Positions 17,595 through 28,754 of a stretch of DNA of 64,000 nt are shown here, piece by piece. How positions within the stretch are numbered: the first letter of the stretch is position 1; each line of letters opens with the position of its first letter. A model generated the notes under the pieces. The model was not told the DNA's origin and ran no database searches. It saw nothing but the letters and a program-made list of their open reading frames with translations. The translations under genes and the position numbers were made by a program. This DNA is from Acidimicrobiales bacterium (GTDB lineage: Bacteria; Actinomycetota; Acidimicrobiia; Acidimicrobiales; Aldehydirespiratoraceae), in assembly GCA_022425325.1 (NCBI GenBank), contig JAKMFW010000032.1, forward strand, positions 1 through 64,000, given 5' to 3'.

Positions 17595-18608
17595 TCACTC
17601 ACCCTGGGCCGCCGCCTGGGACTGGCGGTAGCTCACCGCCGGGTAGCGAGGCGGATGTGCCTCATCGGTGCAGGTGGGCAGCACGCGCATGGGCCAGTCG
17701 GCGTTGGCGTTGAAGAAGAACGGGATCGAGTAGCGATCGGCGGGTCCCTGGTGGGGTGGAACGAAGTGCTTCACCGACACGAACCGGTCGTTCGACCACT
17801 GTTTGAGGAGTTCACCGGTGTTGACGACGAGCGCGTCGGCCACCACCGGCGCAGCGACCCACTCCCCGCGTCGCTCAGAGCGAATGGTGAGTCCTTCGGT
17901 GTCCTGGGCGAGCAGGGTGAAGAAGGTCGTGTCGACGTGGGGCGCAATGCCGAACTCGTCGGACGGTACGTCACCCACCGGGTGATAGCGGGTCATGCGC
18001 AACCGCCAGAAGGGGTCACGCATGGCGCCGGCGAAGAAGTCGGCCGGGAGCTGGAGCGCTCGGGCGTAGACCGGCACGAGCTCGAGCGCGACCCGTTCGA
18101 TCTCTGCGGCGTAGGCCTCGACCGCTCGCCGGAAGTCGGGCACGAGTGCCGGGTCGGGCCACGCCGCGTCGGCGAGCGACAGCCCCACATCCCGCTTGAA
18201 GATGATCGCCTCGTTGAGGTTGCCCTTCGCCCGCCGGGGCAGCTTGCGCTCACCCACCGGCAGGTAACCGGCACCGGGCACGACCGTGTCGGGGGTGTCC
18301 ATCCGAATCGGCAACTTGGCATCGTCGGGCAAGGTAAGAAACGCCTTGGCAGCGGCAAACGCGTCGGCGGTCACCGAGGGGTCGATGCCGTGGCCGGTCA
18401 GAAAGTGGAAGCCGACCTCCTCACCGATCACCCGAACCTGGTCACCGAGAGCGTCGAGCTCGGCCGGGTCACCCGACGCCCGCCATGCGGAAACGTCGAC
18501 GACCGGGATGTCGTCGTGCGTGGCAGGAGCGACCGTGCTGACATCCCATAACTCGGCCTCGGCGACGAGCTCTCGCTCTCGAGCCTCAGCAAAGTCGTCA
18601 GTGGCCAC
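17595..18608 (-). CDS. Isopenicillin N synthase-like Fe(II)/2-oxoglutarate dioxygenase
   Basis: The 337-residue protein has the DIOX_N part (IPVVDVSAWR, then VGFHFLTGHGI). The C-terminal 2OG-FeII_Oxy domain has HVD in IAPHVDTTFFTLLAQD, a distal His in VSVKHFV, and RYSIPFFFN in place of the usual RxS co-substrate motif. Enzymes of this fold oxidise amino acids, nucleobases, hormones or peptides; the target cannot be read here. Its start lies 14 bases downstream of the aldolase stop on the same strand, so the two may share a transcript even without an obvious metabolic link. Confidence 0.85.
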   Translation of the reverse strand: MATDDFAEARERELVAEAELWDVSTVAPATHDDIPVVDVSAWRASGDPAELDALGDQVRVIGEEVGFHFLTGHGIDPSVTADAFAAAKAFLTLPDDAKLPIRMDTPDTVVPGAGYLPVGERKLPRRAKGNLNEAIIFKRDVGLSLADAAWPDPALVPDFRRAVEAYAAEIERVALELVPVYARALQLPADFFAGAMRDPFWRLRMTRYHPVGDVPSDEFGIAPHVDTTFFTLLAQDTEGLTIRSERRGEWVAAPVVADALVVNTGELLKQWSNDRFVSVKHFVPPHQGPADRYSIPFFFNANADWPMRVLPTCTDEAHPPRYPAVSYRQSQAAAQGE

Positions 18609-18622
18609 AACGGACGTTGGGA

Positions 18623-19510
18623 TCAGGTTGCGCTAGCCGCAGCGATCGACGCGATGGTGGCGTCGAGCGTTGTGTTGAACTCATCGTCGGTCTGCTTGGC
18701 GCTCAGACCCTCGGCGAGTGCCCGGGAGAAGCTCGCGATCATGCCGTTCTGGCGGGCCAAGATCTCGTTCGATTCGTCGCGGCTGTACCCGCCCGACAGG
18801 GCCACGACCTTCAGCACCTTTGGGTGGTCGATGAGATCGGCGTAGAAGTTGTCGATGCTCGGCAACGACAACTTCAGCATCACTTCGGTGCCGTCGTCGA
18901 GCGCATCGAGATTGCGATGGATCGCCGCCTTGAGCATCTCCTCGCACTCGACCTTGGTCGGGCTGTGGATGTCGACCTCGGGTTCGATGATCGGCATGAG
19001 ATCGTGATCGAGAATCTGGAGTCCGATCTCGAATTGCTGATCGACGACCGCGTCGATACCGGCGGCGTTCGCCTGCTTGACGACCGAACGCATCTTGGTG
19101 CCGAACATGCCCTTCTCGACCCCACGTTCGAGCAGGGCATCGAGATCCGGCATCGCCTTCATCACCTGCGCACCGTCGACCTCATCCGCGAGGCCTTGGT
19201 CGCACTTGAGGAACGGGACGACACCCTTGTTGTTCCACAAGAACGCCGCCGAACCCTGACCTTCGATCTCGCGATCCATGGTCATCTCGAAGAGGATCGC
19301 ACCGAGGACCCGGTCGCCGTCGAAGGCGGGGCTCGTGATGATGCGGCTCCGCATCGCGTGGACCATGTCGAACATCTCATCGTCGCCGTCGCACTCGGAC
19401 TCCTCGATGCCGTAGGCGAGCAGCGCCTTCGGGGTCGAGCCGCCGCTCTGATCGAGCGCCGCCAGGAAGCCGGTGCTGGAGCGGACCTTGTCGAGCATGT
19501 CCTCGTGCAT
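18623..19510 (-). CDS. Class I fructose-bisphosphate aldolase
   Basis: The 295-residue protein matches the class I (Schiff-base) aldolase family. It shows the hallmark FLAALDQSGGSTPKAL near the N-terminus, PIIEPEVDI, the lysine-bearing VMLKLSLP and the phosphate-binding VVALSGGYSRDE. It splits fructose 1,6-bisphosphate into two triose phosphates, or runs the reverse in gluconeogenesis. An AGGAG sequence lies 9 bases upstream of the ATG at 19510, supporting that start over the ATG four codons later. Confidence 0.92.
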   Translation of the reverse strand: MHEDMLDKVRSSTGFLAALDQSGGSTPKALLAYGIEESECDGDDEMFDMVHAMRSRIITSPAFDGDRVLGAILFEMTMDREIEGQGSAAFLWNNKGVVPFLKCDQGLADEVDGAQVMKAMPDLDALLERGVEKGMFGTKMRSVVKQANAAGIDAVVDQQFEIGLQILDHDLMPIIEPEVDIHSPTKVECEEMLKAAIHRNLDALDDGTEVMLKLSLPSIDNFYADLIDHPKVLKVVALSGGYSRDESNEILARQNGMIASFSRALAEGLSAKQTDDEFNTTLDATIASIAAASAT

Positions 19511-19591
19511 GTGGGGGTTCTCCTGAGATTCCTCGGACCTCGATCACCCTACCGTTCGGTCGAGCGACGGCGAGGGTGAAAGAATCAGCCG

Positions 19592-20440
19592 GTGACCGCC
19601 CCCACCAACGACATCGAGATCCTCCGCGACTGGGTCGGCCGCGAGCAGGTCGTCGTCCACCCGATTGAGTCAGGCGTCGTGCGTCGCTTCGAACTCACCC
19701 TCGACCACCAGCCCGTCCTCGCCGTCGGCGACCCACTCCCTCCGATGTGGCACGTTGCCTTCTTCCTCGAGGTCGCCCCGACCGCTGGTCTTGGCATCGA
19801 CGGCCACCCACAGCGCGGCGGCTTCCTGCCGCCGGTCGCTCTCCCCCGCCGTATGTGGGCCGGCAGCCGCCTCGAGTTCCACGCCCCGATACCGATCGGG
19901 GCCGACGCGGTCACGACCTCCACCGTCGATGACATCGTGATCAAGGAGGGCAAGACGGGAACCCTCTGTTTCGTCACGGTGTCGCATCGCACCGAGGTCG
20001 ACGGCACGCGATGCATCGTCGAGCAGCAGGATCTCGTCTACCGCGACGACCCCGACGTCGACGCACCGAAGCGACAGCCCGAACCCGCGCCGACGGACGC
20101 CGACGTCAGCGAGACGGTCACCCCGAGCGAGGTCCTGCTCTTCCGTTATTCGGCGCTCACCTTCAACGGCCACCGGATCCACTACGACCGTCGCTATGCG
20201 AGCGATGTCGAGGGCTATGACGGGATCGTCGTGCACGGCCCCCTCACCGCCACCCTGCTCGCGAAACTTGCAGCGGACACCGGCGGTGACCTTGCGACCT
20301 TTTCGTTCCGGGGCGTCTCGCCGCTCCTCGATACGGCGCCGTTTTCGATCCACGGTCGCCGCTCCGAGACCGGCATGGATCTCTGGGCGGCCAACCCCAG
20401 CGGCGGCCTCGCCATGACGGCGAAGGCCACCTTTCGCTGA
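19592..20440 (+). CDS. MaoC-like double hot-dog dehydratase (mesaconyl-C4-CoA hydratase / HTD2-like)
   Basis: The 282-residue protein combines an N-terminal FAS1-like hot-dog half (residues about 10-145) with a C-terminal MaoC-like half. The latter holds the hydratase motif in YSALTFNGHRIHYDRRYA followed by GIVVHGPLTATLL. It resembles enzymes annotated as mesaconyl-C4-CoA hydratase or acyl-ACP/CoA dehydratase, which add or remove water at a 2-enoyl thioester. It starts with GTG at 19592. No other 3-hydroxypropionate-cycle genes are visible nearby, so the precise substrate is open. Confidence 0.82.
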   Translation: MTAPTNDIEILRDWVGREQVVVHPIESGVVRRFELTLDHQPVLAVGDPLPPMWHVAFFLEVAPTAGLGIDGHPQRGGFLPPVALPRRMWAGSRLEFHAPIPIGADAVTTSTVDDIVIKEGKTGTLCFVTVSHRTEVDGTRCIVEQQDLVYRDDPDVDAPKRQPEPAPTDADVSETVTPSEVLLFRYSALTFNGHRIHYDRRYASDVEGYDGIVVHGPLTATLLAKLAADTGGDLATFSFRGVSPLLDTAPFSIHGRRSETGMDLWAANPSGGLAMTAKATFR

Positions 20441-20493
20441 CCGTCCACGACCGGGCAGACCCGAGCAGTTCTCGATCGTGCCGACCGGCGCGA

Positions 20494-20507
20494 TGTAAGC
20501 GCTTACA
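20494..20507. promoter_or_regulatory. LacI-family-type operator (perfect 14-bp palindrome)
   Basis: TGTAAGCGCTTACA is a perfect inverted repeat with the central CG typical of LacI/GalR-family operators of sugar-transport genes. It lies 69 bases before the ATG of the ABC ATPase gene and after the stop of the MaoC-like gene. A weak promoter may lie between operator and gene. No LacI-family regulator is encoded in this window, so the repressor must act in trans. Confidence 0.75.
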
Positions 20508-20575
20508 CCGTGACAAACAGCGACGTCTCGTGGAATAGTGGCGGGTCGAACCACGGTTTCTCAGGGGGACCACCG

Positions 20576-21724
20576 ATGGCAACCGTCACGCTGGACAAGA
20601 TCAACAAGGTGTACCCGAACGGCTTCCATGCCATTCACGATCTCGACCTCGAGATCGCCGACACCGAATTCCTCGTGCTCGTCGGTCCGTCAGGCTGCGG
20701 CAAGTCCACCGCACTGCGCATGATCGCCGGCCTCGAGGAGATCTCCGGCGGCGAGATGCGCATCGGCGACAACGTCGTCAACGATGTCGAGCCGAAGGAT
20801 CGCGACATCGCGATGGTGTTCCAGAACTATGCGCTCTATCCGCACATGACCGTGCGGGACAACATCGGTTTCGCCCTCAAGCTCGCCAAGACCCCGAAGG
20901 CCGAAATCGACGCTCGGGTCGAGGAAGCGGCTCGCATCCTCGAACTCACCGAGCAACTCGGGAAGCGGCCCGGCCAACTCTCCGGTGGTCAGCGCCAGCG
21001 GGTCGCCATGGGTCGAGCAATCGTGCGCCAGCCGTCCGCCTTCCTCATGGACGAGCCGCTCTCCAACCTCGACGCCAAGCTCCGCGTGCAGATGCGAGCC
21101 GAGATTGCCCGCCTCCAGCGAGACCTCAGTGTCACGACCGTGTACGTCACCCACGATCAGGTCGAGGCCATGACCATGGGCGATCGTGTCTGTGTGCTCA
21201 AGGACGGCTACCTCCAGCAGGTCGACACTCCGCAGAACCTCTACGACAAGCCCGACAATGTGTTCGTCGCCGCCTTCATCGGCTCGCCCTCCATGAACCT
21301 CAACGAGGGAACGCTTGCAGGCACGACCCTCACGCTGGGATCGCACACCATCGAGCTCTCGGCCGACGTCTTTGAGAAGCGTCCCGGCCTGAAGGAGTTC
21401 GACGGCAGGGACGTCATCGTCGGTATCCGGCCTGAAGATCTCGAGGACGCAAGCCTTGCCCCCGAGGAGAAGAAGGGCGCGACCATCGCCACCACCTGCA
21501 CACTCACCGAGGCGCTCGGCTCGGAGATCATTGTGCACTTCGAGCTCGATGCTCCTCGCGTCGACGCAGGCGACCCCGACGCCGTCGACGACCTCGGCGA
21601 GCACGCAGCGGTCGGCCGCTTCGATCCACGAAGCAAGGTGACCATCGGCGACGCTGTCGAGATCGCGATCAACGTCGGCAACCTGCACTTTTTCGATCCG
21701 CAGAGCCGGACCGCCATCTGGTAG
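20576..21724 (+). CDS. Sugar-type ABC transporter ATP-binding protein (UgpC/MsmK/MalK-like)
   Basis: This 382-residue ATPase of a carbohydrate ABC importer has Walker [10 protein letters not shown] (residues 37-45), the Q-loop in [15 protein letters not shown], signature [14 protein letters not shown], Walker B AFLMDEP, and a MalK-type C-terminal regulatory domain ([11 protein letters not shown]) from about residue 240. ATG 20576 follows an AGGGGG sequence; an earlier in-frame ATG lies next to the operator and adds a non-conserved leader. No permease or binding-protein gene is adjacent, so it may be a shared ATPase serving several sugar importers, as MsmK does. Confidence 0.92.
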   Translation: MATVTLDKINKVYPNGFHAIHDLDLEIADTEFLVLVGPSGCGKSTALRMIAGLEEISGGEMRIGDNVVNDVEPKDRDIAMVFQNYALYPHMTVRDNIGFALKLAKTPKAEIDARVEEAARILELTEQLGKRPGQLSGGQRQRVAMGRAIVRQPSAFLMDEPLSNLDAKLRVQMRAEIARLQRDLSVTTVYVTHDQVEAMTMGDRVCVLKDGYLQQVDTPQNLYDKPDNVFVAAFIGSPSMNLNEGTLAGTTLTLGSHTIELSADVFEKRPGLKEFDGRDVIVGIRPEDLEDASLAPEEKKGATIATTCTLTEALGSEIIVHFELDAPRVDAGDPDAVDDLGEHAAVGRFDPRSKVTIGDAVEIAINVGNLHFFDPQSRTAIW

Positions 21725-21770
21725 TCAGTCGGCGACAGCCGGCATCCCACCGGCAAGGTTCACCCTGACG

Positions 21771-22226
21771 TCAGTGGTCAGCGGTGACAGCCATACGGTG
21801 TTCGCCGTCACCGACATGCTGATCCGACTGCTGCTGGCGTTCGCGCAGGTGGAGTCCGAGGAAGATGCCCGGGATGGCGACCAGGCCGAGCACCGCACCG
21901 GACGACACCATGACGAGCGCTGGCGCCGGGCAGGTGCCGGCGATCGCCCAACCGATGCCGAACAGCGCGCCGCCCTGGAGGTGATGCTTCTCGGGCATCG
22001 AGCGCGAGAGCGAGAGTTCGCCACCGAACGGTGTGTTCATGCCACGCCGCTCGAGCAGGTAGAGCAGTGGCGCCGACACGGCGATCGCCGACGCCATAAA
22101 CCAGAAGACGTCGAACTCGTCGAGGCGCAGCATCGCATGGATGGTGTCGTACTCGTGGAGGTTGGAGGCGGCGAGCACGCCCCCGAAGGCGATACCGAAG
22201 AGCAGGCCGATGATGTTGAGCCTCAC
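21771..22226 (-). CDS. YeeE/YedE family membrane protein (second half-size subunit)
   Basis: The 151-residue protein has about four membrane helices and the YeeE/YedE pattern FGIGWAIAGTCPAPALVMV, in which a conserved Cys lies in a membrane re-entrant segment. Related proteins import thiosulfate or handle sulfur-containing compounds. Here the usual single long protein is split in two, as in PmpA/PmpB-type pairs. The ATG overlaps the upstream partner's stop by 4 nt. The C-terminus is hydrophilic and rich in Gln and His. Its place after the persulfide dioxygenase suggests sulfur transport. Confidence 0.85.
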   Translation of the reverse strand: MRLNIIGLLFGIAFGGVLAASNLHEYDTIHAMLRLDEFDVFWFMASAIAVSAPLLYLLERRGMNTPFGGELSLSRSMPEKHHLQGGALFGIGWAIAGTCPAPALVMVSSGAVLGLVAIPGIFLGLHLRERQQQSDQHVGDGEHRMAVTADH

Positions 22227-22702
22227 AGGTCACCTCCGGTCGCGATACGCAGAACGAAGGTGGTGAGAATCGCCGTCGCCATGAACGTCGCCGTGACGGC
22301 CATGCTTGCGGGCGAGCGCTGGGCGGTCCCGCACATGCCGTGGCCGGAGGTGCAGCCACCGGCCACCGCTGCGCCGTAACCCAACAGTGTCGCGCCGCCG
22401 AACACGAGAGGGATCGTCGCCCAGAGCGGGAACACATCGCGCATGGCGTCGTACCCCGAACGGATCTCCGCACCCTCGCGGAACACCTGGGTGACGAGCA
22501 GACCGCCGACGAACAGACCGACGAAGTACCAGACCCGCCAGACGACGACGTCGCTCCGGCGACGGATGAGTCCTGAGGTCTGAACATAGGCGCCGCTGGC
22601 ACCGAGCGGCTGGTTGGCCACGACGAAGAGACCCACGATCAACAGACCGAGGATCGGACCGCCGGTGTACCACGCCAGTCGGTCCGGAAGAACATCGAAC
22701 AT
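22223..22702 (-). CDS. YeeE/YedE family membrane protein (first half-size subunit)
   Basis: The 159-residue membrane protein ends with the YeeE/YedE hallmark AVAGGCTSGHGMCGTAQRS, which carries two Cys in a short membrane segment. The helices before it include WYFVGLFVGGLLV and PLVFGGATLLGYGAAV. In thiosulfate importers of this family, conserved membrane cysteines contact the sulfur substrate. It lies 33 bases downstream of the persulfide-dioxygenase gene and overlaps the next half-protein by 4 nt, so the three genes look like one transcription unit. Confidence 0.87.
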   Translation of the reverse strand: MFDVLPDRLAWYTGGPILGLLIVGLFVVANQPLGASGAYVQTSGLIRRRSDVVVWRVWYFVGLFVGGLLVTQVFREGAEIRSGYDAMRDVFPLWATIPLVFGGATLLGYGAAVAGGCTSGHGMCGTAQRSPASMAVTATFMATAILTTFVLRIATGGDL

Positions 22703-22735
22703 GTGAGGTGCCTTTCGAGCGGAGAGAGGGAGCGG

Positions 22736-24121
22736 TCAGGCCGGCTGCGCTTCGTGGGCGGCGGTCCAGGCGCCGTAGCCGCCGAGCAGATCGGAGACGT
22801 CGGCGAACCCGGCCGAGACGAGGCGGCTGGCACCGATCGACGAGCGATAGCCACCGGCGCAATAGACGACGGTGGGCTTCGAGGCATCGAGCGAGGCCAG
22901 CATGCTGTTGAGCTGCGGCAGCGGGGCGAGGATCGCGCCCTCGATCATCCCACCCTCGGCTTCGCCGGGGCCGCGGACGTCGACGAGCTGGAGCTCGGGT
23001 GTGGACATCATGGCGTCACGCAGCGCAGCGACGTCCAGGCGGCTGCCGCGGGTGACCTCGTCGGGATTGTCGACGAACGCCTGCTCGACGTCACGCAGGC
23101 AACCGACGACGTTGTCGAAACCGATGCGAGCGAGTCGGTTCTTGGCTTCGCGCTGTTGACCTTCCTCGGCGACGATCACGATCGGTGCACCCGGCTGGAC
23201 GACACCACCGGCGAACTCGGCGTACCGGCCGGCCATACCGATATTGATCGAGCCGATCAGGTGACCACGAGCGAATTCGACGGGATCCCGGGTGTCGACG
23301 ACGGCGGCACCGCGACGCTGCCAGCGAGCGATCTCCTCGACCGAGAGTGACACCGGCTCGGCGTGCTCGTCGAGCAGCGCACGATTCTCGCGATTGAGCA
23401 TGGCATCGAAAGCGAAATACGCCGGCGCCGTCGGCTGACCCTCGGTGACGGCGAGCACGAAGTCGTCCTTGCTCATCGGCTGCAGGGCGTAGTTGCCGGC
23501 GCGCTGCTCACCGATGGTCGACGACGTATCGGTCGAGAGGTTCTTGCCGCAGGCGGAACCGGCGCCGTGCGCAGGGAAGACCCGGGTTGCGTCGGGCAGG
23601 GTAAGCAGCTGCTCGTGGAGCGAGTCGTAGAGCTGGCCGGCGAGTTCGTCGGCGGTGACGCCGATCGACGAAAGCAGGTCGGGACGGCCGACGTCGCCGA
23701 TGAACATGGTGTCGCCGGTGAGTACGGCGTACGGCGTCTCGTCGTCGGCGTGCTCGTAGACCACGATCGAGATCGATTCGGGCGTGTGGCCCGGGGTGTG
23801 ACGGATCTCGAGGGTGACGTCACCAAGGCTGTATCGCTCGCCGTCGGCAAAGCCCCGGGATTCGAACTCGGTGACGGCGACATCGCCGTACCCGATCTCC
23901 GCCCCGGTGGCGGCAGCCAGTTCGAGGTGGCCTGAGAGAAAGTCGGCGTGGAAGTGGGTCTCGAGCACCAACTCGATCGAGAGCCCGTGCTCCTCGGCCG
24001 TCTCGAGATACGGCGACACGTCGCGACGGGGGTCGACGACGACGGCACGCTTCGTGCCCTCGTCGGCGATGACATAGGAGGCCTGCGAGAGACAGTCGAG
24101 ATAGTGCTGTTCGAAGAGCAT
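22736..24121 (-). CDS. MBL-fold persulfide dioxygenase fused to two rhodanese domains
   Basis: The 461-residue protein begins with an ETHE1/CstB-like metallo-beta-lactamase fold. Likely Fe(II) ligands are His56, His58 and Asp60 in ETHFHADFLSGH, His112 in HTPGHTPES, and Asp137 in LTGDTMFIGDVGRPDL. Two rhodanese domains follow. The first (from about residue 265) has VAEEGQQREA where the active-site loop should be and lacks the Cys. The second ends in YCAGGYRSS with an intact Cys. Such fusions oxidise persulfide sulfur to sulfite and move sulfane sulfur to acceptors. ATG 24121 fits the family N-terminus (MLFEQHYLDCLSQASYVI); upstream in-frame codons are not conserved-looking. Confidence 0.92.
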   Translation of the reverse strand: MLFEQHYLDCLSQASYVIADEGTKRAVVVDPRRDVSPYLETAEEHGLSIELVLETHFHADFLSGHLELAAATGAEIGYGDVAVTEFESRGFADGERYSLGDVTLEIRHTPGHTPESISIVVYEHADDETPYAVLTGDTMFIGDVGRPDLLSSIGVTADELAGQLYDSLHEQLLTLPDATRVFPAHGAGSACGKNLSTDTSSTIGEQRAGNYALQPMSKDDFVLAVTEGQPTAPAYFAFDAMLNRENRALLDEHAEPVSLSVEEIARWQRRGAAVVDTRDPVEFARGHLIGSINIGMAGRYAEFAGGVVQPGAPIVIVAEEGQQREAKNRLARIGFDNVVGCLRDVEQAFVDNPDEVTRGSRLDVAALRDAMMSTPELQLVDVRGPGEAEGGMIEGAILAPLPQLNSMLASLDASKPTVVYCAGGYRSSIGASRLVSAGFADVSDLLGGYGAWTAAHEAQPA

Positions 24122-24191
24122 CAGGTTCGTCCTTTCGCCGTGAGCTTCCCGATGAGCAACGGAAGCCGTGGTCGCTTGACGGCAACTCCTC

Positions 24192-24216
24192 AAGTACAGC
24201 AAATGTCCGTACATTC
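24192..24216. promoter_or_regulatory. Short inverted repeats upstream of the persulfide dioxygenase gene
   Basis: The 138-base gap between the molybdoenzyme and dioxygenase genes contains AATGT CCGT ACATT (24202-24215). A GTAC on each side of the centre is also present. The arrangement lies about 80 bases upstream of the dioxygenase ATG and looks like a small operator, for example for an ArsR-type sulfide-responsive repressor. The repeat is only 5 bp per arm, so this is a weak call. Confidence 0.3.
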
Positions 24217-24259
24217 TGCAAGGGCGGCGCGTTCGCATCGCCCCCGCCGACCGCTGGGA

Positions 24260-27103
<2,844 letters not shown>

Positions 27104-27130
27104 CGGTTTCAGCTTTCGGCGAGCAGGCGA

Positions 27131-28705
27131 TCAGGAGAGAGGGACGGACTGGCCGGCCCGGACGAAGGCGTCCTCGTAGGCGAAGAGGCCGGCGACCGCA
27201 GCGATGCCGGCGGCGGCAAGCGGGGCGGGGCTCGAGATGTCGGTGGCGAGCACGAGGATCGCGATCGCGCCGGGTACAACCAGCCCGACCGTGATCCCAC
27301 CGACCCAGAACTGTCGGGCGTACCGGCCGTGGGTCATCGTCTCAACGGCGAGCTCGACGTGGCGGCTGCCGTGACTGGCGAGCTCCATCCAGACGAAGGC
27401 GCCGGTGGCCACGACACCACCGAGCAGCACCCACGCGACGGCGTCCTGCTCGGGCAGATCCATGAACACATCGAGCACGGCATAGGTGGCACCGCCGGCG
27501 GTGACGGCCTGGGCAAGCAGCACGGGCAGCAGCAACGGCGTCTGCCACAGATCGCGACCTTCACACTGGGCGAAGAGGTACGCGGTGTAGCCGGCCGTCC
27601 CGAGGGCGCCCAGTGCAGCAGGGATGGCAACGATCTCGATCAGACCGTCGTTCTCGGTGAGGCCACCGATCCACCACAGGCCGCACATCGCAGCGAAGAA
27701 CATCAAGACGTAGGCGCCCTTCACCAGCCACGAGTCGGTGTTGCCCCTGGTGAGCAGATAGTGGAATCGGGTCGGCTGCTTGAGGTCGGCGATCAACAAC
27801 ACGCCGGTGATGCCGAGGAAGACGCCGGCGACCATCGGCGGCACGACACCGACCGCAGCCTGCTCGGCGGCGTGCCCCATCAACACGAGCAGCGCAGCGA
27901 CCAGCATCACGCCGGCCGCGATCGCTTTGGTGACCAGGTAGCCCGACACCTTTTCCTTCCACGTCATCATGTGTGTGGTGGTGTAGGCCGTGCGGGCGAC
28001 GACACCGTCGAGATCGGCCGGCTTCTGACCGATCGAGACCGGAACCGTCGGGTGATTCTTGTCGTGGGTGCCGGTGATCGTGTCGGCCCAGATCATGCCG
28101 TCGTTCGCGATCGCGGTGCGGGTCGGGTCGAGCGATGCCTGGTCGGCACCCCGGTAGTAGACCTTCGGCTTGGTGTTCTGTTCCGGGGCACGGACGGCGA
28201 CATCGTCCCGAGCGATGATCCTGGAGATCTCGGAGTTGGGGTCGTCGAGATCACCGATCTTGATCGCCTCGGTCGGACACACGATCTGGCACGACGGCTC
28301 GAGGTTCATCTCGATGCGGTGGTTGCACATGTTGCATTTGTGCGCCGTGTTGGTCTCGGGGTTGATGTACAGCGCGTCGTACGGGCAGGCGTTCATGCAC
28401 GACTTGCACCCGATGCAGTTGTCGTCCTGGAAGTCGACGACGCCGTTCTCGGCTCGATAGAGCGCCGAGGTCGGGCAGATCTTCATGCACGGCGCGTCGT
28501 CGCACTGGTTGCATCGCATCACCGAGAACTTGCGGGCGACGTCGGGGAACGTGCCGGTCTCGATGTACTTCACCCAGGTGCGGTTCACCCCGAGGGGGAC
28601 GTCGTGCTCGCTTTTACAGGCGACGGTGCAGGCGTGACAGCCGATGCAGCTGTCACTGTCGAGGAGGAAACCCAGTCGTGTCACCCTCACAGTGTCGGTC
28701 GCCAT
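27131..28705 (-). CDS. Fused four-cluster ferredoxin / NrfD-type membrane subunit (SoeB-SoeC-like)
   Basis: The 524-residue fusion starts with a ferredoxin domain holding four cysteine quartets: 20/23/26/30, 65/68/73/77, 97/100/103/107 and 124/127/139/143. After a linker, residues about 255-520 form eight or more membrane helices of the NrfD/DmsC type. In related complexes these are two separate subunits carrying electrons between the molybdoenzyme and quinone. ATG 28705 (MATDTVRVTRLGFLLD) is chosen; the frame extends further but overlaps the LysR gene and its operator. It is the first gene of the minus-strand sulfur unit. Confidence 0.88.
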   Translation of the reverse strand: MATDTVRVTRLGFLLDSDSCIGCHACTVACKSEHDVPLGVNRTWVKYIETGTFPDVARKFSVMRCNQCDDAPCMKICPTSALYRAENGVVDFQDDNCIGCKSCMNACPYDALYINPETNTAHKCNMCNHRIEMNLEPSCQIVCPTEAIKIGDLDDPNSEISRIIARDDVAVRAPEQNTKPKVYYRGADQASLDPTRTAIANDGMIWADTITGTHDKNHPTVPVSIGQKPADLDGVVARTAYTTTHMMTWKEKVSGYLVTKAIAAGVMLVAALLVLMGHAAEQAAVGVVPPMVAGVFLGITGVLLIADLKQPTRFHYLLTRGNTDSWLVKGAYVLMFFAAMCGLWWIGGLTENDGLIEIVAIPAALGALGTAGYTAYLFAQCEGRDLWQTPLLLPVLLAQAVTAGGATYAVLDVFMDLPEQDAVAWVLLGGVVATGAFVWMELASHGSRHVELAVETMTHGRYARQFWVGGITVGLVVPGAIAILVLATDISSPAPLAAAGIAAVAGLFAYEDAFVRAGQSVPLS

Positions 28706-28713
28706 CAGGTCGA

Positions 28714-28738
28714 GCGATAGAGGGTAGTGCTCTATCGC
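28714..28738. promoter_or_regulatory. LysR-type operator between divergent genes
   Basis: GCGATAGAG (28714-28722) and CTCTATCGC (28730-28738) are perfect 9-bp inverted repeats separated by 7 bases. They fill the 49-base gap between the divergent FeS-NrfD gene (start 28705) and LysR gene (start 28755). An ATAG...CTAT dyad with this spacing is typical of LysR-family sites, so the adjacent regulator probably controls both itself and the sulfur genes from here. Confidence 0.8.
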
Positions 28739-28754
28739 GCCATAGGATGCTTCT

